From assembly GCA_021205005.1 (NCBI GenBank), contig JAJPYK010000070.1, forward strand, positions 6,594 to 32,604: 26,011 bases of DNA, written 5' to 3'. Source of the stretch: Paraprevotella sp. (GTDB taxonomy: Bacteria; Bacteroidota; Bacteroidia; Bacteroidales; Bacteroidaceae). The notes under the pieces were generated by a model. The model searched no databases. It was not told the origin of the DNA and saw only the letters and a list, made by a program, of their open reading frames with translations. Below, in pieces: positions 8,016 to 16,757 of this stretch. Each line of letters starts with the position of its first letter. Position 1 is the first letter of the stretch. The position numbers were made by a program, and so were the translations under genes.

Positions 8016-8821
8016 AAAGAACCGCACAGACACCTGCCCCTCCTCCCGTAGTCACCATCGCCACTGTCACCTATAATGCAGAGAAGACATTGGCCCGCAC
8101 CTTGAAGAGCGTGGCCGGACAGTTTTACCCGCACATCGAGCTTCTCATCATAGACGGCTGTTCCACGGACCGTACCATGGAACTGATCCATCAGTATGTC
8201 GACGACAATGCCAACCGAGAATATCCGCACGACATTCGTGTCATACGCGAACCGGACAAAGGCTTGTATGATGCTATGAACAAGGCGCTGAACCATGCCC
8301 ATGGCGATTACATCGTATTTCTGAACGCCGGCGACGAACTTCACGCCCCCGACACACTGAAACAGACGTTCGGCCTTATGAAGGCGACTCCCGGCCACAT
8401 GCCCGGCGTCGTCTACGGGAACACGGACATTGTAGACTGCAACCGGAATTTCATTTGCCACCGTCGCCTGAGACCTCCCAAGCATCTGAATTGGAGAAGT
8501 TTCTGTTGGGGCATGTTAGTGTGCCATCAGTCGTTTTATGTTCGCACGTCATTGGCGAGACAGGTACCTTACAATTTGAATTATCGCTTCTCCGCCGACT
8601 ATGATTGGTGCGTACGTGTGCTCAAACAGGCTCAAGCGCAAAATTGGCCTGTCCTCAACAGCGGATGCATCATGACCGATTATCTGAACGAGGGACTGAC
8701 GACCAAGAATCATAAGGAGTCGCTGAAAGAACGTTTCCGCATCATGACGACCTATTACGGCTGGCTGCCTACACTGTTGCTGCACGGCTGGTTCGTGCTG
8801 CGGGCCATCCTGAAACCGTGA
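8012..8821 (+). CDS. Glycosyltransferase family 2
   Basis: A 269-aa GT-A inverting glycosyltransferase. After a Pro-rich lead (TPAPPPV) comes VTIATVTYNAEKTLARTLKS, then the first Asp motif LLIIDGCSTDRTMELI, then EPDKGLYDAMNKALNHAHGD and FLNAGDE, which carries the metal-binding acidic pair. This order is that of the WcaE-like GT2 group that adds a sugar early in O-antigen or capsule units. Its ATG overlaps the TGA of the GT4 gene, so the two are translationally coupled. It is the last gene of the glycan cluster. Confidence 0.88.
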   Translation: MKRTAQTPAPPPVVTIATVTYNAEKTLARTLKSVAGQFYPHIELLIIDGCSTDRTMELIHQYVDDNANREYPHDIRVIREPDKGLYDAMNKALNHAHGDYIVFLNAGDELHAPDTLKQTFGLMKATPGHMPGVVYGNTDIVDCNRNFICHRRLRPPKHLNWRSFCWGMLVCHQSFYVRTSLARQVPYNLNYRFSADYDWCVRVLKQAQAQNWPVLNSGCIMTDYLNEGLTTKNHKESLKERFRIMTTYYGWLPTLLLHGWFVLRAILKP

Positions 8822-8885
8822 CGTTCTCTTCTTCCCCGACATTCCCCCGGTGAAGCCTCTATTCTATTTTATGGTGCATTTGTGA

Positions 8886-8916
8886 TTGTATGCGCCTTGT
8901 GTCGATTGTACTTTTG
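8886..8916 (+). promoter_or_regulatory. Bacteroidota promoter (-33 TTG, -7 TACTTTTG)
   Basis: TTG at 8886-8888, a 20-nt spacer, TACTTTTG at 8909-8916: full consensus. It predicts a start near 8923 and a ~25-nt leader to ATG 8948. It marks the secreted GH43/VCBS pair as a unit separate from the glycan cluster. Confidence 0.75.
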
Positions 8917-8947
8917 TGCATTCATTCACACTTATGATTACTGACAC

Positions 8948-10702
8948 ATGAAACACACTATCACATCTTCTTTTTTGTGTTTTCAACTGTTTTTCACTCC
9001 GCTTGCGGCACAACAGGCGACTTCTTTCGAGAAAGTGGGAAGCGGACCCGAATCGGAACAGGAATTTTTTCCTGGCGAACACCGGGCACGTCCCGTCATG
9101 GGAGATTACACCTGTAGCGGGCGCATGGGCGTATTCTCGGGCGGACAGGATCTGGGAGGCTCTTCGGGATGGTACGACGACAGCCGATGGGGCGACCAAG
9201 GCGACGGGACCTTTGCCAATCCCGTATTGAACGGCGACTTATCCGACCCGGACGTCATTCGCGTGGGAGAGAAATACTATATGATTTGTTCCGATTTTCA
9301 TTTCATGGGCATGCAGGTGTTGGAATCGGACGACATGGTGAACTGGAAATTTATCGGCCAGATCTTCCACCGCATCGACCTGAAGGGCTACTCCGACATG
9401 AGCAAGTACGGAGGCGGAAGCTGGGCACCGGCCCTGCGCTACCACGACGGTAAATTCTGGATGTACGTATGTACGCCCGACGAAGGGCTGTTCATGTCCA
9501 CAGCAACCGACCCGGCAGGTCCCTGGAGTCCGCTCTATCAGGTGAAAAACGTATCGGGATGGGAAGATCCGTGTCCGCTATGGGACGACGACGGACAGGC
9601 CTATATCGGACGAAGCCAACTGGGAGGAGGTCCCATCATCATTCATAAAATGAGCGCGGACGGCAAAAGTCTGCTTGACGAAGGCCGCACGGTATACGAA
9701 GGACCGACGGCAGAAGGTACGAAACTGTTCAAGAAGGACGGCTATTATTACCTCAGCATCCCCGAAGGCGGAGTAAGTACCGGCTGGCAAACCGTCATGC
9801 GCTCCAAAAGCATTTACGGTCCTTACGAGGCAAAACGGGTGTTGGAAATGGGCTCAACTCGAGTGAACGGCCCGCACCAGGGCGCATTGGTCGACACGCC
9901 TGAGGGAGAATGGTGGTTCTATCACTTCCAGTCGGTCGAACCCCAGGGCCGCGTGGTGCATTTGCAACCTGTGACGTGGAAAGACGGATACCCCGCAATC
10001 GGTACTGACTACGATCGGAACGGTATCGGAGAGCCGATGAAAATCTGTCGCAAACCGTCTGTCGGTATAGAAAACCGACCTTATGCTCCTCAATCCGACG
10101 ACAGTTTTGAATCCGAAGAATTAGGCACACAGTGGCAGTTCAACCATAATCCGCATGACGAATACTGGTCGTTGACGGCACGTCCGGGCTGGTTGGACAT
10201 CTGCCCCCAAAAGGCCGACAAACTTCGCGATGCCGTCAACCAATTGACCCAGAAGACTATGGGATACAGAGGCGTGGCCACCGTAAAAATGGACTTCTCT
10301 CAATTGGAAAGCGGTGGACGCATGGGATTGGAATGCATCGGCAACAAATTTGTGGGCTGCGGCGTGACGATGGTGGAACAGAATGGCACTGTCAAGCCGA
10401 TGTTGTATAGGGAAACCGATGGCACAGCCACGACTTATCTCAATTTATCCGCTTTCATGGAGAAGGGAATTTATATCCGTCTGGAAATAGATGGGCTGAA
10501 GAACCTGCATCAATATTATTACAGTACGGACGGAAAGACGTTCGTCAAATACGGCGATACGTTCTCTTCGGGTCCCGGAGACTGGAAGGGCCGTCGCGTC
10601 GGCCTGTATGCCTACACCACGAAGGATGCCGGCGGAAATGCCTATTTCGATGAATTTACTTACCGATTCGACGGTCCCGGCGGCCTGGATACCAATCCTT
10701 AA
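8948..10702 (+). CDS. Secreted GH43 glycosidase with C-terminal beta-sandwich
   Basis: 584 aa. A signal peptide (residues 1-22, cleavage near PLAAQQ) sends it to the periplasm or surface. Residues ~90-370 form the five-bladed GH43 propeller: catalytic base D100 in GDLSDPDVIR, pKa-modulating D207 in GWEDPCPLWDDDG, and general acid E256 in GPTAEGTKL are all present. Residues ~385-575 match the GH43 C-terminal concanavalin-like domain (GH43_C2 type). GH43 members remove xylose, arabinose or galactose units from plant glycans; the specificity here is not clear. Odd: residues ~47-90 (RPVMGDYTCSGRMGVFSGGQ onward, ending in GDGTF) look like a degenerate FG-GAP/VCBS blade, the fold of the next gene product. 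In a two-gene unit with that gene (12-nt gap). Confidence 0.9.
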   Translation: MKHTITSSFLCFQLFFTPLAAQQATSFEKVGSGPESEQEFFPGEHRARPVMGDYTCSGRMGVFSGGQDLGGSSGWYDDSRWGDQGDGTFANPVLNGDLSDPDVIRVGEKYYMICSDFHFMGMQVLESDDMVNWKFIGQIFHRIDLKGYSDMSKYGGGSWAPALRYHDGKFWMYVCTPDEGLFMSTATDPAGPWSPLYQVKNVSGWEDPCPLWDDDGQAYIGRSQLGGGPIIIHKMSADGKSLLDEGRTVYEGPTAEGTKLFKKDGYYYLSIPEGGVSTGWQTVMRSKSIYGPYEAKRVLEMGSTRVNGPHQGALVDTPEGEWWFYHFQSVEPQGRVVHLQPVTWKDGYPAIGTDYDRNGIGEPMKICRKPSVGIENRPYAPQSDDSFESEELGTQWQFNHNPHDEYWSLTARPGWLDICPQKADKLRDAVNQLTQKTMGYRGVATVKMDFSQLESGGRMGLECIGNKFVGCGVTMVEQNGTVKPMLYRETDGTATTYLNLSAFMEKGIYIRLEIDGLKNLHQYYYSTDGKTFVKYGDTFSSGPGDWKGRRVGLYAYTTKDAGGNAYFDEFTYRFDGPGGLDTNP

Positions 10703-10714
10703 ATCTCCGACAAC

Positions 10715-12424
10715 ATGAAAAGACATATTCTTTACGGGGTCATTGCGCTGACCATGTGCGGCAATGCCCATGCCCACGTATGGGATGAACTGGCCATTCT
10801 GGCCCGTCCCAACGCCGACGGTACATTCACTTTAGATCAATACAGCTTCCTGCAACCCACAACGTATACGAACGCTGTATTCTTCGACTTCGACAATGAC
10901 GAGAATCTCGACCTGTTGGTCATGGGACAGGGAGGAGACTGGAATATCAGCGGCGACCTCAAATTCGTCACGCTCTACCGAAATCTGGGAGCCGAGGAGA
11001 ACTATCGGCTGGAGCGGATACCGGATGCCGGTTTCCTGCAAGCCCGTGACGAAGGATTCTACAACCCGATCTCTACGGGCGATTTCAATCATGACGGATA
11101 TACCGATGTCGTCGTGATGAACTACCGCGACGGACGTCACATCGACTTATATCTGAACGATAAAGGAACGGGACGCTTCATCCGTCAGAACATTACATTC
11201 GAAGGAGCGACCAACGGCTCGGTCATGTTCGGCGATTTGAATAACGACGGTTGGCTGGACATCGAATATTCCGGATACAGCGACCGGACATCTACCGCAC
11301 TCAAAACGTACATCAATCAAAAAGACGGCACCTTCGCGGACCGTACGCCCGCCGGAATCTCCGGCGCATTCCAGGGACAGTCCACTTTGGCAGATATAGA
11401 CGGGAACGGAACAATAGACATTATCAGTACCGGAAACGGTGACAATTGGTCTTGTCTGGCTTCGATCTATTACAACACGATAGCAGACGGCATACAGACC
11501 TACCGCTACGTGCCGGAAACGGAAAGTTGCATTCTCGGAGCAAGCAGGGCCAATCCTTTGGTGGTTGACCTCAACGCCGACGGACGAATGGATATGGTGG
11601 TGAACGGCGAACCCGACGACGGATCGGGATTCCGGACCCGAATCTATTATCAGGATGAAGCCGGAAAATTCAAAATGGACGTTTCCTATCCGGTCGTTCC
11701 CGTAAATCAGGATGGCGGAATCAATATGGGCGACTGGAACGGCGACGGAAATATGGACCTGATTGTAGGCGGTTATATCGGAACTTTAGAGCCGGACGCT
11801 CCGGCCTGCTACTCTTCACCGCTCAGAGTATACGAGAACCGACCGGAACAAAACGGACTGAAAAGCAACACCATTCCGGACGCTCCGGATCGAATCTCGG
11901 CAGAAATACAGAACGACGAAATGGTGATCACATGGAACGACGGTGCGGACACAGAAACTCCTGCCGCAGCCTTGCGCTACAACTTGTTCGTCCGGAACGA
12001 AGACACGGGAGAGACCTACACGATGATTCCCGCCGACCGGACCTCCGGCAAACTCAAAGTGGGCACGGATCTGCAAACCTCACTCTCTTCAAGCGTAAAA
12101 ACCTACCGCCTCCGTCCCTTCGGACAAGGACTTTATACGGTGGGCGTGCAAACACTGGACCAAGCTTACGCCGGCAGTCCGTTCAAAACCTGCACCCTCA
12201 CCGTAACGACCGCCGTCACATCGGCATCCCTCGGCACTTCGCTCGAAATCGCCCGTCACGGCCTCAACATCAAGGTGAAAAGTGACCGGAACGAGCCGGT
12301 GAAGATCTATACGCCCGACGGTATGCTCGTCTCACAAGGCATCACCAACGAACCGATTCTTCTGCCCGCACGGGGAATATACCTCGTTGCAGCAGGGCCA
12401 CGCAAAGGAAAAATCATATTATAA
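10715..12424 (+). CDS. Secreted FG-GAP/VCBS-repeat protein
   Basis: 569 aa with a signal peptide (1-20, cleavage after NAHA). Six Ca-binding loops of DxDxDG type can be seen: DFDNDENLD (58-66), DFNHDGYTD (123-131), DLNNDGWLD (174-182), DIDGNGTID (227-235), DLNADGRMD and DWNGDGNMD (both further on). They predict a beta-propeller of integrin-alpha type. A fibronectin-III-like part follows (PDRISAEIQNDEMVITWNDG). The last ~65 residues (VKIYTPDGMLVSQG ... GIYLVAAG) resemble the small beta-sandwich at the C-terminus of type IX secretion cargo, though the match is by eye only. Likely a surface carbohydrate- or protein-binding partner of the GH43 enzyme. It is followed by a strong terminator. Confidence 0.8.
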   Translation: MKRHILYGVIALTMCGNAHAHVWDELAILARPNADGTFTLDQYSFLQPTTYTNAVFFDFDNDENLDLLVMGQGGDWNISGDLKFVTLYRNLGAEENYRLERIPDAGFLQARDEGFYNPISTGDFNHDGYTDVVVMNYRDGRHIDLYLNDKGTGRFIRQNITFEGATNGSVMFGDLNNDGWLDIEYSGYSDRTSTALKTYINQKDGTFADRTPAGISGAFQGQSTLADIDGNGTIDIISTGNGDNWSCLASIYYNTIADGIQTYRYVPETESCILGASRANPLVVDLNADGRMDMVVNGEPDDGSGFRTRIYYQDEAGKFKMDVSYPVVPVNQDGGINMGDWNGDGNMDLIVGGYIGTLEPDAPACYSSPLRVYENRPEQNGLKSNTIPDAPDRISAEIQNDEMVITWNDGADTETPAAALRYNLFVRNEDTGETYTMIPADRTSGKLKVGTDLQTSLSSSVKTYRLRPFGQGLYTVGVQTLDQAYAGSPFKTCTLTVTTAVTSASLGTSLEIARHGLNIKVKSDRNEPVKIYTPDGMLVSQGITNEPILLPARGIYLVAAGPRKGKIIL

Positions 12425-12446
12425 AGCCATACAAAGGATACCTTCA

Positions 12447-12482
12447 CATCGGGGCGGACTTTCCGGAAAGTCCGCCCCGATG
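12447..12482. terminator. Perfect 36-nt palindrome, likely terminator
   Basis: Arms of 18 nt (CATCGGGGCGGACTTTCC and its exact reverse complement) meet with no spacer; as RNA a GC-rich stem of ~16 bp would form with a minimal loop. It starts 22 nt after the VCBS gene stop and is followed by TCATTTTCC. The position and stability fit an intrinsic terminator of the GH43/VCBS unit. Confidence 0.75.
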
Positions 12483-12685
12483 TCATTTTCCGCAGAATCA
12501 TCAGCTCCCATACGAAAACAAAACTTCCGTATCCTTATGAAGAATACGGAAGCCCGGAATTTTCCTTTCACTAATCGCTTAATAGTGTATTACGGAAAAA
12601 GTGTTTCTAAAATCCTGAAATCAATCTTCATCCCTAAACGAATACCTATCAAACCAATCATTAACCTAATCTCAATATTAACTAA

Positions 12686-12814
12686 CTGCATTGCAAAGGA
12701 AATAAACTTTTAGGAGACTACATAGAACAATATGCTCAAAAATTAGAAAAATCTTATCATCAATCTGAAGATTGTATTTATCTGAGCAATCAGAAACAGT
12801 CCGACAAATCCTAA
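12686..12814 (+). pseudogene. Possible coding scrap, LGDYIEQ-containing
   Basis: A 43-codon stop-to-stop frame without a start codon that reads GNKLLGDYIEQYAQKLEKSY and continues to QKQSDKS. The LGDYIEQ run is reminiscent of the opening of target-recognition domains of type I restriction S subunits. It is too short and too uncertain to name. If real, it is a remnant of an inserted gene. Confidence 0.15.
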
Positions 12815-12943
12815 AACCGGCCTATACCGCTGGTTTTCAACGCATTTTTCATTATTCGTACCTTTCCCCTGCCATAACGTCTGTTTCAAGGCCAAACGGG
12901 ACGCATCGTTCAAAACGTCCTCATCCATCGGGAGTCCTTTCAT
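12743..12943 (-). CDS. Small hypothetical ORF, doubtful
   Basis: 66 aa, beginning MKGLPMDEDVLNDASRLALK and ending in a hydrophobic stretch (PVLGFVGLFLIAQINTIF) that could be one membrane segment. The A-rich sequence before the ATG would suit translation in Bacteroidota. I recognise no family. It overlaps the plus-strand scrap, so at most one of them is real; it may also be chance. Confidence 0.2.
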   Translation of the reverse strand: MKGLPMDEDVLNDASRLALKQTLWQGKGTNNEKCVENQRYRPVLGFVGLFLIAQINTIFRLMIRFF

Positions 12944-13008
12944 TTTTAATTCCGCCTTTTCCTTATCAATTCTGCTATTATATTTCCCCGCATCTTGTGT
13001 TTTTATTG

Positions 13009-13016
13009 TAACTTTG
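13009..13016 (+). promoter_or_regulatory. Bacteroidota -7 element for hydE
   Basis: TAACTTTG followed by C is a full match to TAnnTTTG. It predicts a start near 13023, only 3 nt before ATG 13026 and 18 nt before ATG 13041, so the choice of hydE start depends on it. A -33 TTG at proper spacing is not seen. Confidence 0.55.
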
Positions 13017-13025
13017 CATCGAAAT

Positions 13026-14099
13026 ATGAATCAAATTCTCATGAACATATCGGATGCGTCCTTTTCGGACTTATTAGATAAAGTATCGAGCGGGGCCGAA
13101 CTCGACCGGGAAGAATGGAGAATGTTGCTGGACCGGCCCGATGAAAGCCCAGACCAATACCTCCGTGCCCGCGCCACAGAAGTGGCCCGTCAGCACTTCG
13201 GCAACGGAATTTATCTGCGCGGATTGATTGAAATTACCTCTTGGTGCCGCAACAATTGTTACTATTGCGGCTTACGACGCTCCAACCGTTTTGCATCGCG
13301 CTATCGTCTCACCACGGAAGACATCCTTTCATGCTGCCGCGAAGGGGCGGGACTCGGACTGAACACATTCGTATTGCAAGGCGGAGAAGACGACGGACAG
13401 GACGACAATTGGATAGAAAACACCATACGCGCCATACGCGCCGAAATTCCGGATCAGGCCATCACTCTTTCAGTGGGAGAACGTAGTGAGGATGCCTACC
13501 GGCGTTTCCGTGAAGCCGGTGCCGACCGCTATTTGCTCCGACACGAAACACGTAACGACGCACACTATGCACAACTGCATCCGGCAGAGATGAGCGCATC
13601 GCATCGCAGAGCATGCCTGCGCACGCTCAAGGCCCTGAACTTCCAGACCGGAGCCGGCATGATGATCGGAACACCCGGACAGACGACAGACTGCCTGCTG
13701 GACGACATCGCTTTCCTGGAGGAACTCCGACCGCAGATGATCGGCATCGGCCCTTTCATCCCGGCAGCCCATACGCCTTTCGCACACCGACAAGCCGGTT
13801 CGATACCCCTGACACTCCGGTTGGTGGCCTTGATGAGGCTCCGTTTTCCACACGCCCTGATCCCTTCTACAACGGCCTTGGCCACACTCAACGGAGGAGG
13901 ACGGGCAGCCGGCATCCTGTCGGGCGCCAATGTCGTCATGCCCAATCTTTCTCCTCTCGCCGTGAGAGGCCAATACAGCATTTACGACCATAAGGCATGC
14001 CAAGGCGGCGAATCTGCCACAGGACTGAGACTTTTGGAACAAGAATTGAATCAAATCGGATCTCGCATCGTCTACGGACGCGGCGATTACTCCACATAA
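13026..14099 (+). CDS. hydE: [FeFe]-hydrogenase maturase HydE, radical SAM
   Basis: HydE works with HydG and HydF to build the di-iron subcluster of the [FeFe]-hydrogenase active site; it is a radical-SAM enzyme related to biotin synthase that processes the cysteine-bound iron synthon from HydG. The cluster motif CX3CX2C is C74, C78, C81 (TSWCRNNCYYCGLRRSN), preceded by GIYLRGLIEI as in HydE. Later come FVLQGGEDD, LLRHETRN and GAGMMIGTPGQTTDCLLDDI, all family-typical. 357 aa from ATG 13026. With the promoter so close, ATG 13041 (352 aa) is equally possible; a TTG at 13014 lies inside the -7 box and is excluded. hydG starts 14 nt after the stop, hydF follows. Confidence 0.92.
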   Translation: MNQILMNISDASFSDLLDKVSSGAELDREEWRMLLDRPDESPDQYLRARATEVARQHFGNGIYLRGLIEITSWCRNNCYYCGLRRSNRFASRYRLTTEDILSCCREGAGLGLNTFVLQGGEDDGQDDNWIENTIRAIRAEIPDQAITLSVGERSEDAYRRFREAGADRYLLRHETRNDAHYAQLHPAEMSASHRRACLRTLKALNFQTGAGMMIGTPGQTTDCLLDDIAFLEELRPQMIGIGPFIPAAHTPFAHRQAGSIPLTLRLVALMRLRFPHALIPSTTALATLNGGGRAAGILSGANVVMPNLSPLAVRGQYSIYDHKACQGGESATGLRLLEQELNQIGSRIVYGRGDYST

Positions 14100-14113
14100 A
14101 AACAGACCCAACG

Positions 14114-15532
14114 ATGTATGATGTAAAATCCGAACGCGCAGAAGAATTTATCTCCGACGAGGAGATCCGCGAAACAATAGCTTATGCCGAGCCCCATACA
14201 CATGACCGCGAACTCATCCTCTCCATCTTGCAAAAAGCCCGTGAATGCAAAGGATTGACGCACCGCGAGGCCGCCGTATTGCTGATCTCCGACGAACCGG
14301 ACCTGACGGAACAGATGTATGCCCTAGCACGTGAGATCAAACAACGTTTCTACGGCAACAGAATCGTCATGTTCGCCCCGCTCTATCTCTCCAATTATTG
14401 CATCAACGGATGCGTATATTGCCCCTATCACGCCAAAAACAAGGGCATACGCCGACGCAAGCTGACGCAGGACGAGATCCGACGGGAAGTGATCGCCCTG
14501 CAGGATATGGGACATAAACGGCTGGCCTTGGAAACGGGAGAGGATCCGCACCACAACCCGATAGAATATGTATTGGAAAGCATCCGGACCATCTACGGCA
14601 TCAAACATAAGAACGGAGCCATACGGCGCGTCAACGTGAACATCGCGGCCACGACCGTAGAGAACTACCGTCGGTTGAGAGACGCCGGCATCGGCACTTA
14701 TATCCTCTTTCAGGAAACTTACAACCGCGCCAACTATGAAGCCTTGCATTCCACCGGCCCGAAAAGCAACTATGCTTATCACACCGAAGCCATGGACCGG
14801 GCCATGACGGGAGGAATAGACGACGTGGGCATCGGCGTACTGTTCGGCCTGGAGACCTATCGCTACGACTTTATCGGACTGTTGATGCACGCCGAACATC
14901 TGGAAGCCCGTTTCGGCGTGGGACCGCATACCATCAGCGTGCCGCGCCTCTGTCCGGTCGACGATATAGATACGGCGGACTTCAAGAACTGCGTCCCCGA
15001 TGATGTCTTCCATAAAATCGTGGCCATCCTCCGCATCGCCGTACCCTATACGGGCATGATCGTTTCCACGCGCGAAAGTCCGGCCAGCCGCGAAAAAGTA
15101 TTGGAACTGGGCGTATCCCAATTAAGCGGCGGTTCGCGCACCAGCGTGGGAGGATACGTACACGAGGAAAGTGCAGACGAGAACTCGGCCCAATTCGACG
15201 TATCCGACCGCCGTACCTTGGACGAAGTCGTGGGCTGGCTGCTCGACTTGGGCTATCTGCCCAGCTTCTGCACGGCCTGTTACCGCGAAGGACGCACCGG
15301 CGGCCGTTTCATGTCGCTGGTCAAAAAAGGACAAATCGCCAACTGCTGCCTGCCCAATGCCCTGCTGACGCTGAAAGAATATCTGGACGACTATGCTTCC
15401 CCCTCCACCCGCGCCAAAGGCGAGGCCATGATCGCCCGTCTGTTGGAAACCGTACCCGGAGATAAAGTAAGAGAGAAAGCCCGCAAATACTTGTCGGCCA
15501 TCGCTGACGGTCAACGGGATTTCCGTTTTTAA
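14114..15532 (+). CDS. hydG: [FeFe]-hydrogenase maturase HydG, tyrosine lyase
   Basis: A radical-SAM enzyme that cleaves tyrosine to p-cresol and dehydroglycine, giving the CO and CN- ligands of the H-cluster on a Cys-bound iron. 472 aa, normal length. The radical-SAM motif CX3CX2C is C96, C100, C103 in NYCINGCVYCPYH. The C-terminal auxiliary-cluster motif is present in FCTACYREGRTGGRFM followed by IANCCLPNAL (CX2CX22C when the second C of CC is counted). The start at ATG 14114 gives MYDVKSERAEEF; an upstream extension in the same frame has no ATG and would run into hydE. Between hydE and hydF (19-nt gap to hydF), clearly one operon. Intact. Confidence 0.95.
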   Translation: MYDVKSERAEEFISDEEIRETIAYAEPHTHDRELILSILQKARECKGLTHREAAVLLISDEPDLTEQMYALAREIKQRFYGNRIVMFAPLYLSNYCINGCVYCPYHAKNKGIRRRKLTQDEIRREVIALQDMGHKRLALETGEDPHHNPIEYVLESIRTIYGIKHKNGAIRRVNVNIAATTVENYRRLRDAGIGTYILFQETYNRANYEALHSTGPKSNYAYHTEAMDRAMTGGIDDVGIGVLFGLETYRYDFIGLLMHAEHLEARFGVGPHTISVPRLCPVDDIDTADFKNCVPDDVFHKIVAILRIAVPYTGMIVSTRESPASREKVLELGVSQLSGGSRTSVGGYVHEESADENSAQFDVSDRRTLDEVVGWLLDLGYLPSFCTACYREGRTGGRFMSLVKKGQIANCCLPNALLTLKEYLDDYASPSTRAKGEAMIARLLETVPGDKVREKARKYLSAIADGQRDFRF

Positions 15533-15551
15533 ACCTACGACACCCCACACG

Positions 15552-16748
15552 ATGAAAGAAGAGACCCCGAGAGCCAACCGCTTCCATATCGGACTGTTCG
15601 GCCGGCGAAATTCCGGCAAATCCTCCCTGTTGAACACCCTGACAGGCCAGCACGCCGCCGTTGTATCCGACGTTCCGGGCACAACGACCGACGCCGTACT
15701 GAAAAACATCGAATGGCCGGGCATCGGCGCAGCCGTACTGGTCGATACGGCCGGTTACGACGATGAAGGACCGTTTGGAGAATTGCGCATACGGCAAACC
15801 CGACAGGCCGCGCGCCGGATCGACCTGGCCCCCGTCGTGGTGACCGGTGAGCCGGACGACGCCCATGAGGAACGCGCATGGGCAAAACAATGGAAGGCAG
15901 ACGATATTCCCGTACTTTACTTATATAATAAGGTAGATGCAGACGGCGGACGCTTTGCCCGTGAATGGGAGAAATGTTTGGACGCCACGGTCATCCCCGT
16001 ATCCGCACATACCGGCGAAGGCCTCCCGGAAGTACGCGAAGCCGTAACCGGCATATACCGCAGCACGGACGAGATAGACGACCTGACCGGATCGTTGGCC
16101 CAAACCGGCGATGTAGTCGTACTGGTCATGCCGCAAGACATTCAGGCCCCCAAAGGCCTGCTGATCCTGCCACAGGTACAGACCCTGCGTAACCTGCTGG
16201 ACAAACGATGCACGGCCGTCTGCTGTACCGCCGACCGGCTGGCTCCGACACTGTCCGCACTGCCGCAACCTCCCGCACTGATCATCACCGACTCGCAGGT
16301 ATTTCCACAAGTAGAGGCCCTTTGTCCGCCTTCCACCCGACTGACGTCCTTCTCCGTCCTGTTTGCCCGTTACAAAGGCGACATCCGCCTGTTTCTGGCC
16401 GGAGCGGCCTCCCTGTAAAACCTGCGCCGCGACGCCCGCATCCTGATAGCCGAGGCCTGCACCCACGTACCGCAACACGAAGACATCGGACGGGTGAAAC
16501 TGCCCCGACTGCTGCGCCGCAAGTTCGGCGATGAGCTTCGCATCGACGTCGTATCGGGCAATGACTTCCCCGAAGATCTTTCAGGCTATGACCTGGTCAT
16601 CCACTGCGGAGCCTGCATGTTTACGCGCCGCCACGTACTGAACCGTCTGCGACGCGCCCGCGCCTGCGGCGTGCCCGTGACGAACTACGGCATCGCCATC
16701 GCGGCTCTGACCGGCATCCTGGACCGCGTAGACACTGCATTGGACTGA
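15552..16748 (+). pseudogene. hydF: HydF maturase GTPase/scaffold, interrupted by in-frame TAA
   Basis: HydF is the GTPase scaffold that receives the HydE/HydG product and loads it into apo-hydrogenase. The frame is 399 codons including the final TGA, like intact HydF, but codon 289 is TAA (16416-16418). Before it: P-loop GRRNSGKS (17-24), DTAG (65-68), NKVD (126-129) and most of the dimerisation domain. After it, in the same frame with no other stop: ILIAEACTHVPQHEDIGRVK with the cluster ligands C303/H305, then H351, C352, C355 in VIHCGACMFTRR, and the family C-terminus VTNYGIAIAALTGIL. The break therefore removes every iron-sulfur ligand. No ATG follows the stop closely; the first GTG (16494) starts after CxH, so reinitiation cannot restore the domain. 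Confidence 0.9.
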
Positions 16749-16757
16749 AAAAACATC

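Larger units (their letters stand above)
12425..13025. other. AT-rich gap with hairpins and possible gene remnants
   Basis: About 600 nt between the VCBS gene and hydE. Beyond the terminator it holds a second hairpin (12524-12552: 9-nt perfect arms CTTCCGTAT/ATACGGAAG, 11-nt loop, followed by a T-rich stretch) and a third (12813-12837: 9-bp stem with one G-U pair, loop CTATACC). From about 12550 to 12760 the composition is clearly more AT-rich than the flanking genes. Two short frames look partly protein-like (separate entries). No complete gene is supported. Confidence 0.55.

Noticed and set aside
6693..8033. 446-codon open frame on the minus strand across the whole GT4 gene
   Set aside because: It lies fully antisense to a clearly recognised GT4 protein with its own promoter, and its translation shows no recognisable domain. 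Long antisense frames are common in this moderately GC-rich coding DNA; similar shadows exist at 4662-5699 and 2124-2909.
12387..12713. 108-codon plus-strand frame after the VCBS gene
   Set aside because: It starts inside the end of the VCBS gene, runs through the perfect terminator palindrome and ends in low-complexity Ile/Lys/Asn codons; no domain is recognisable.
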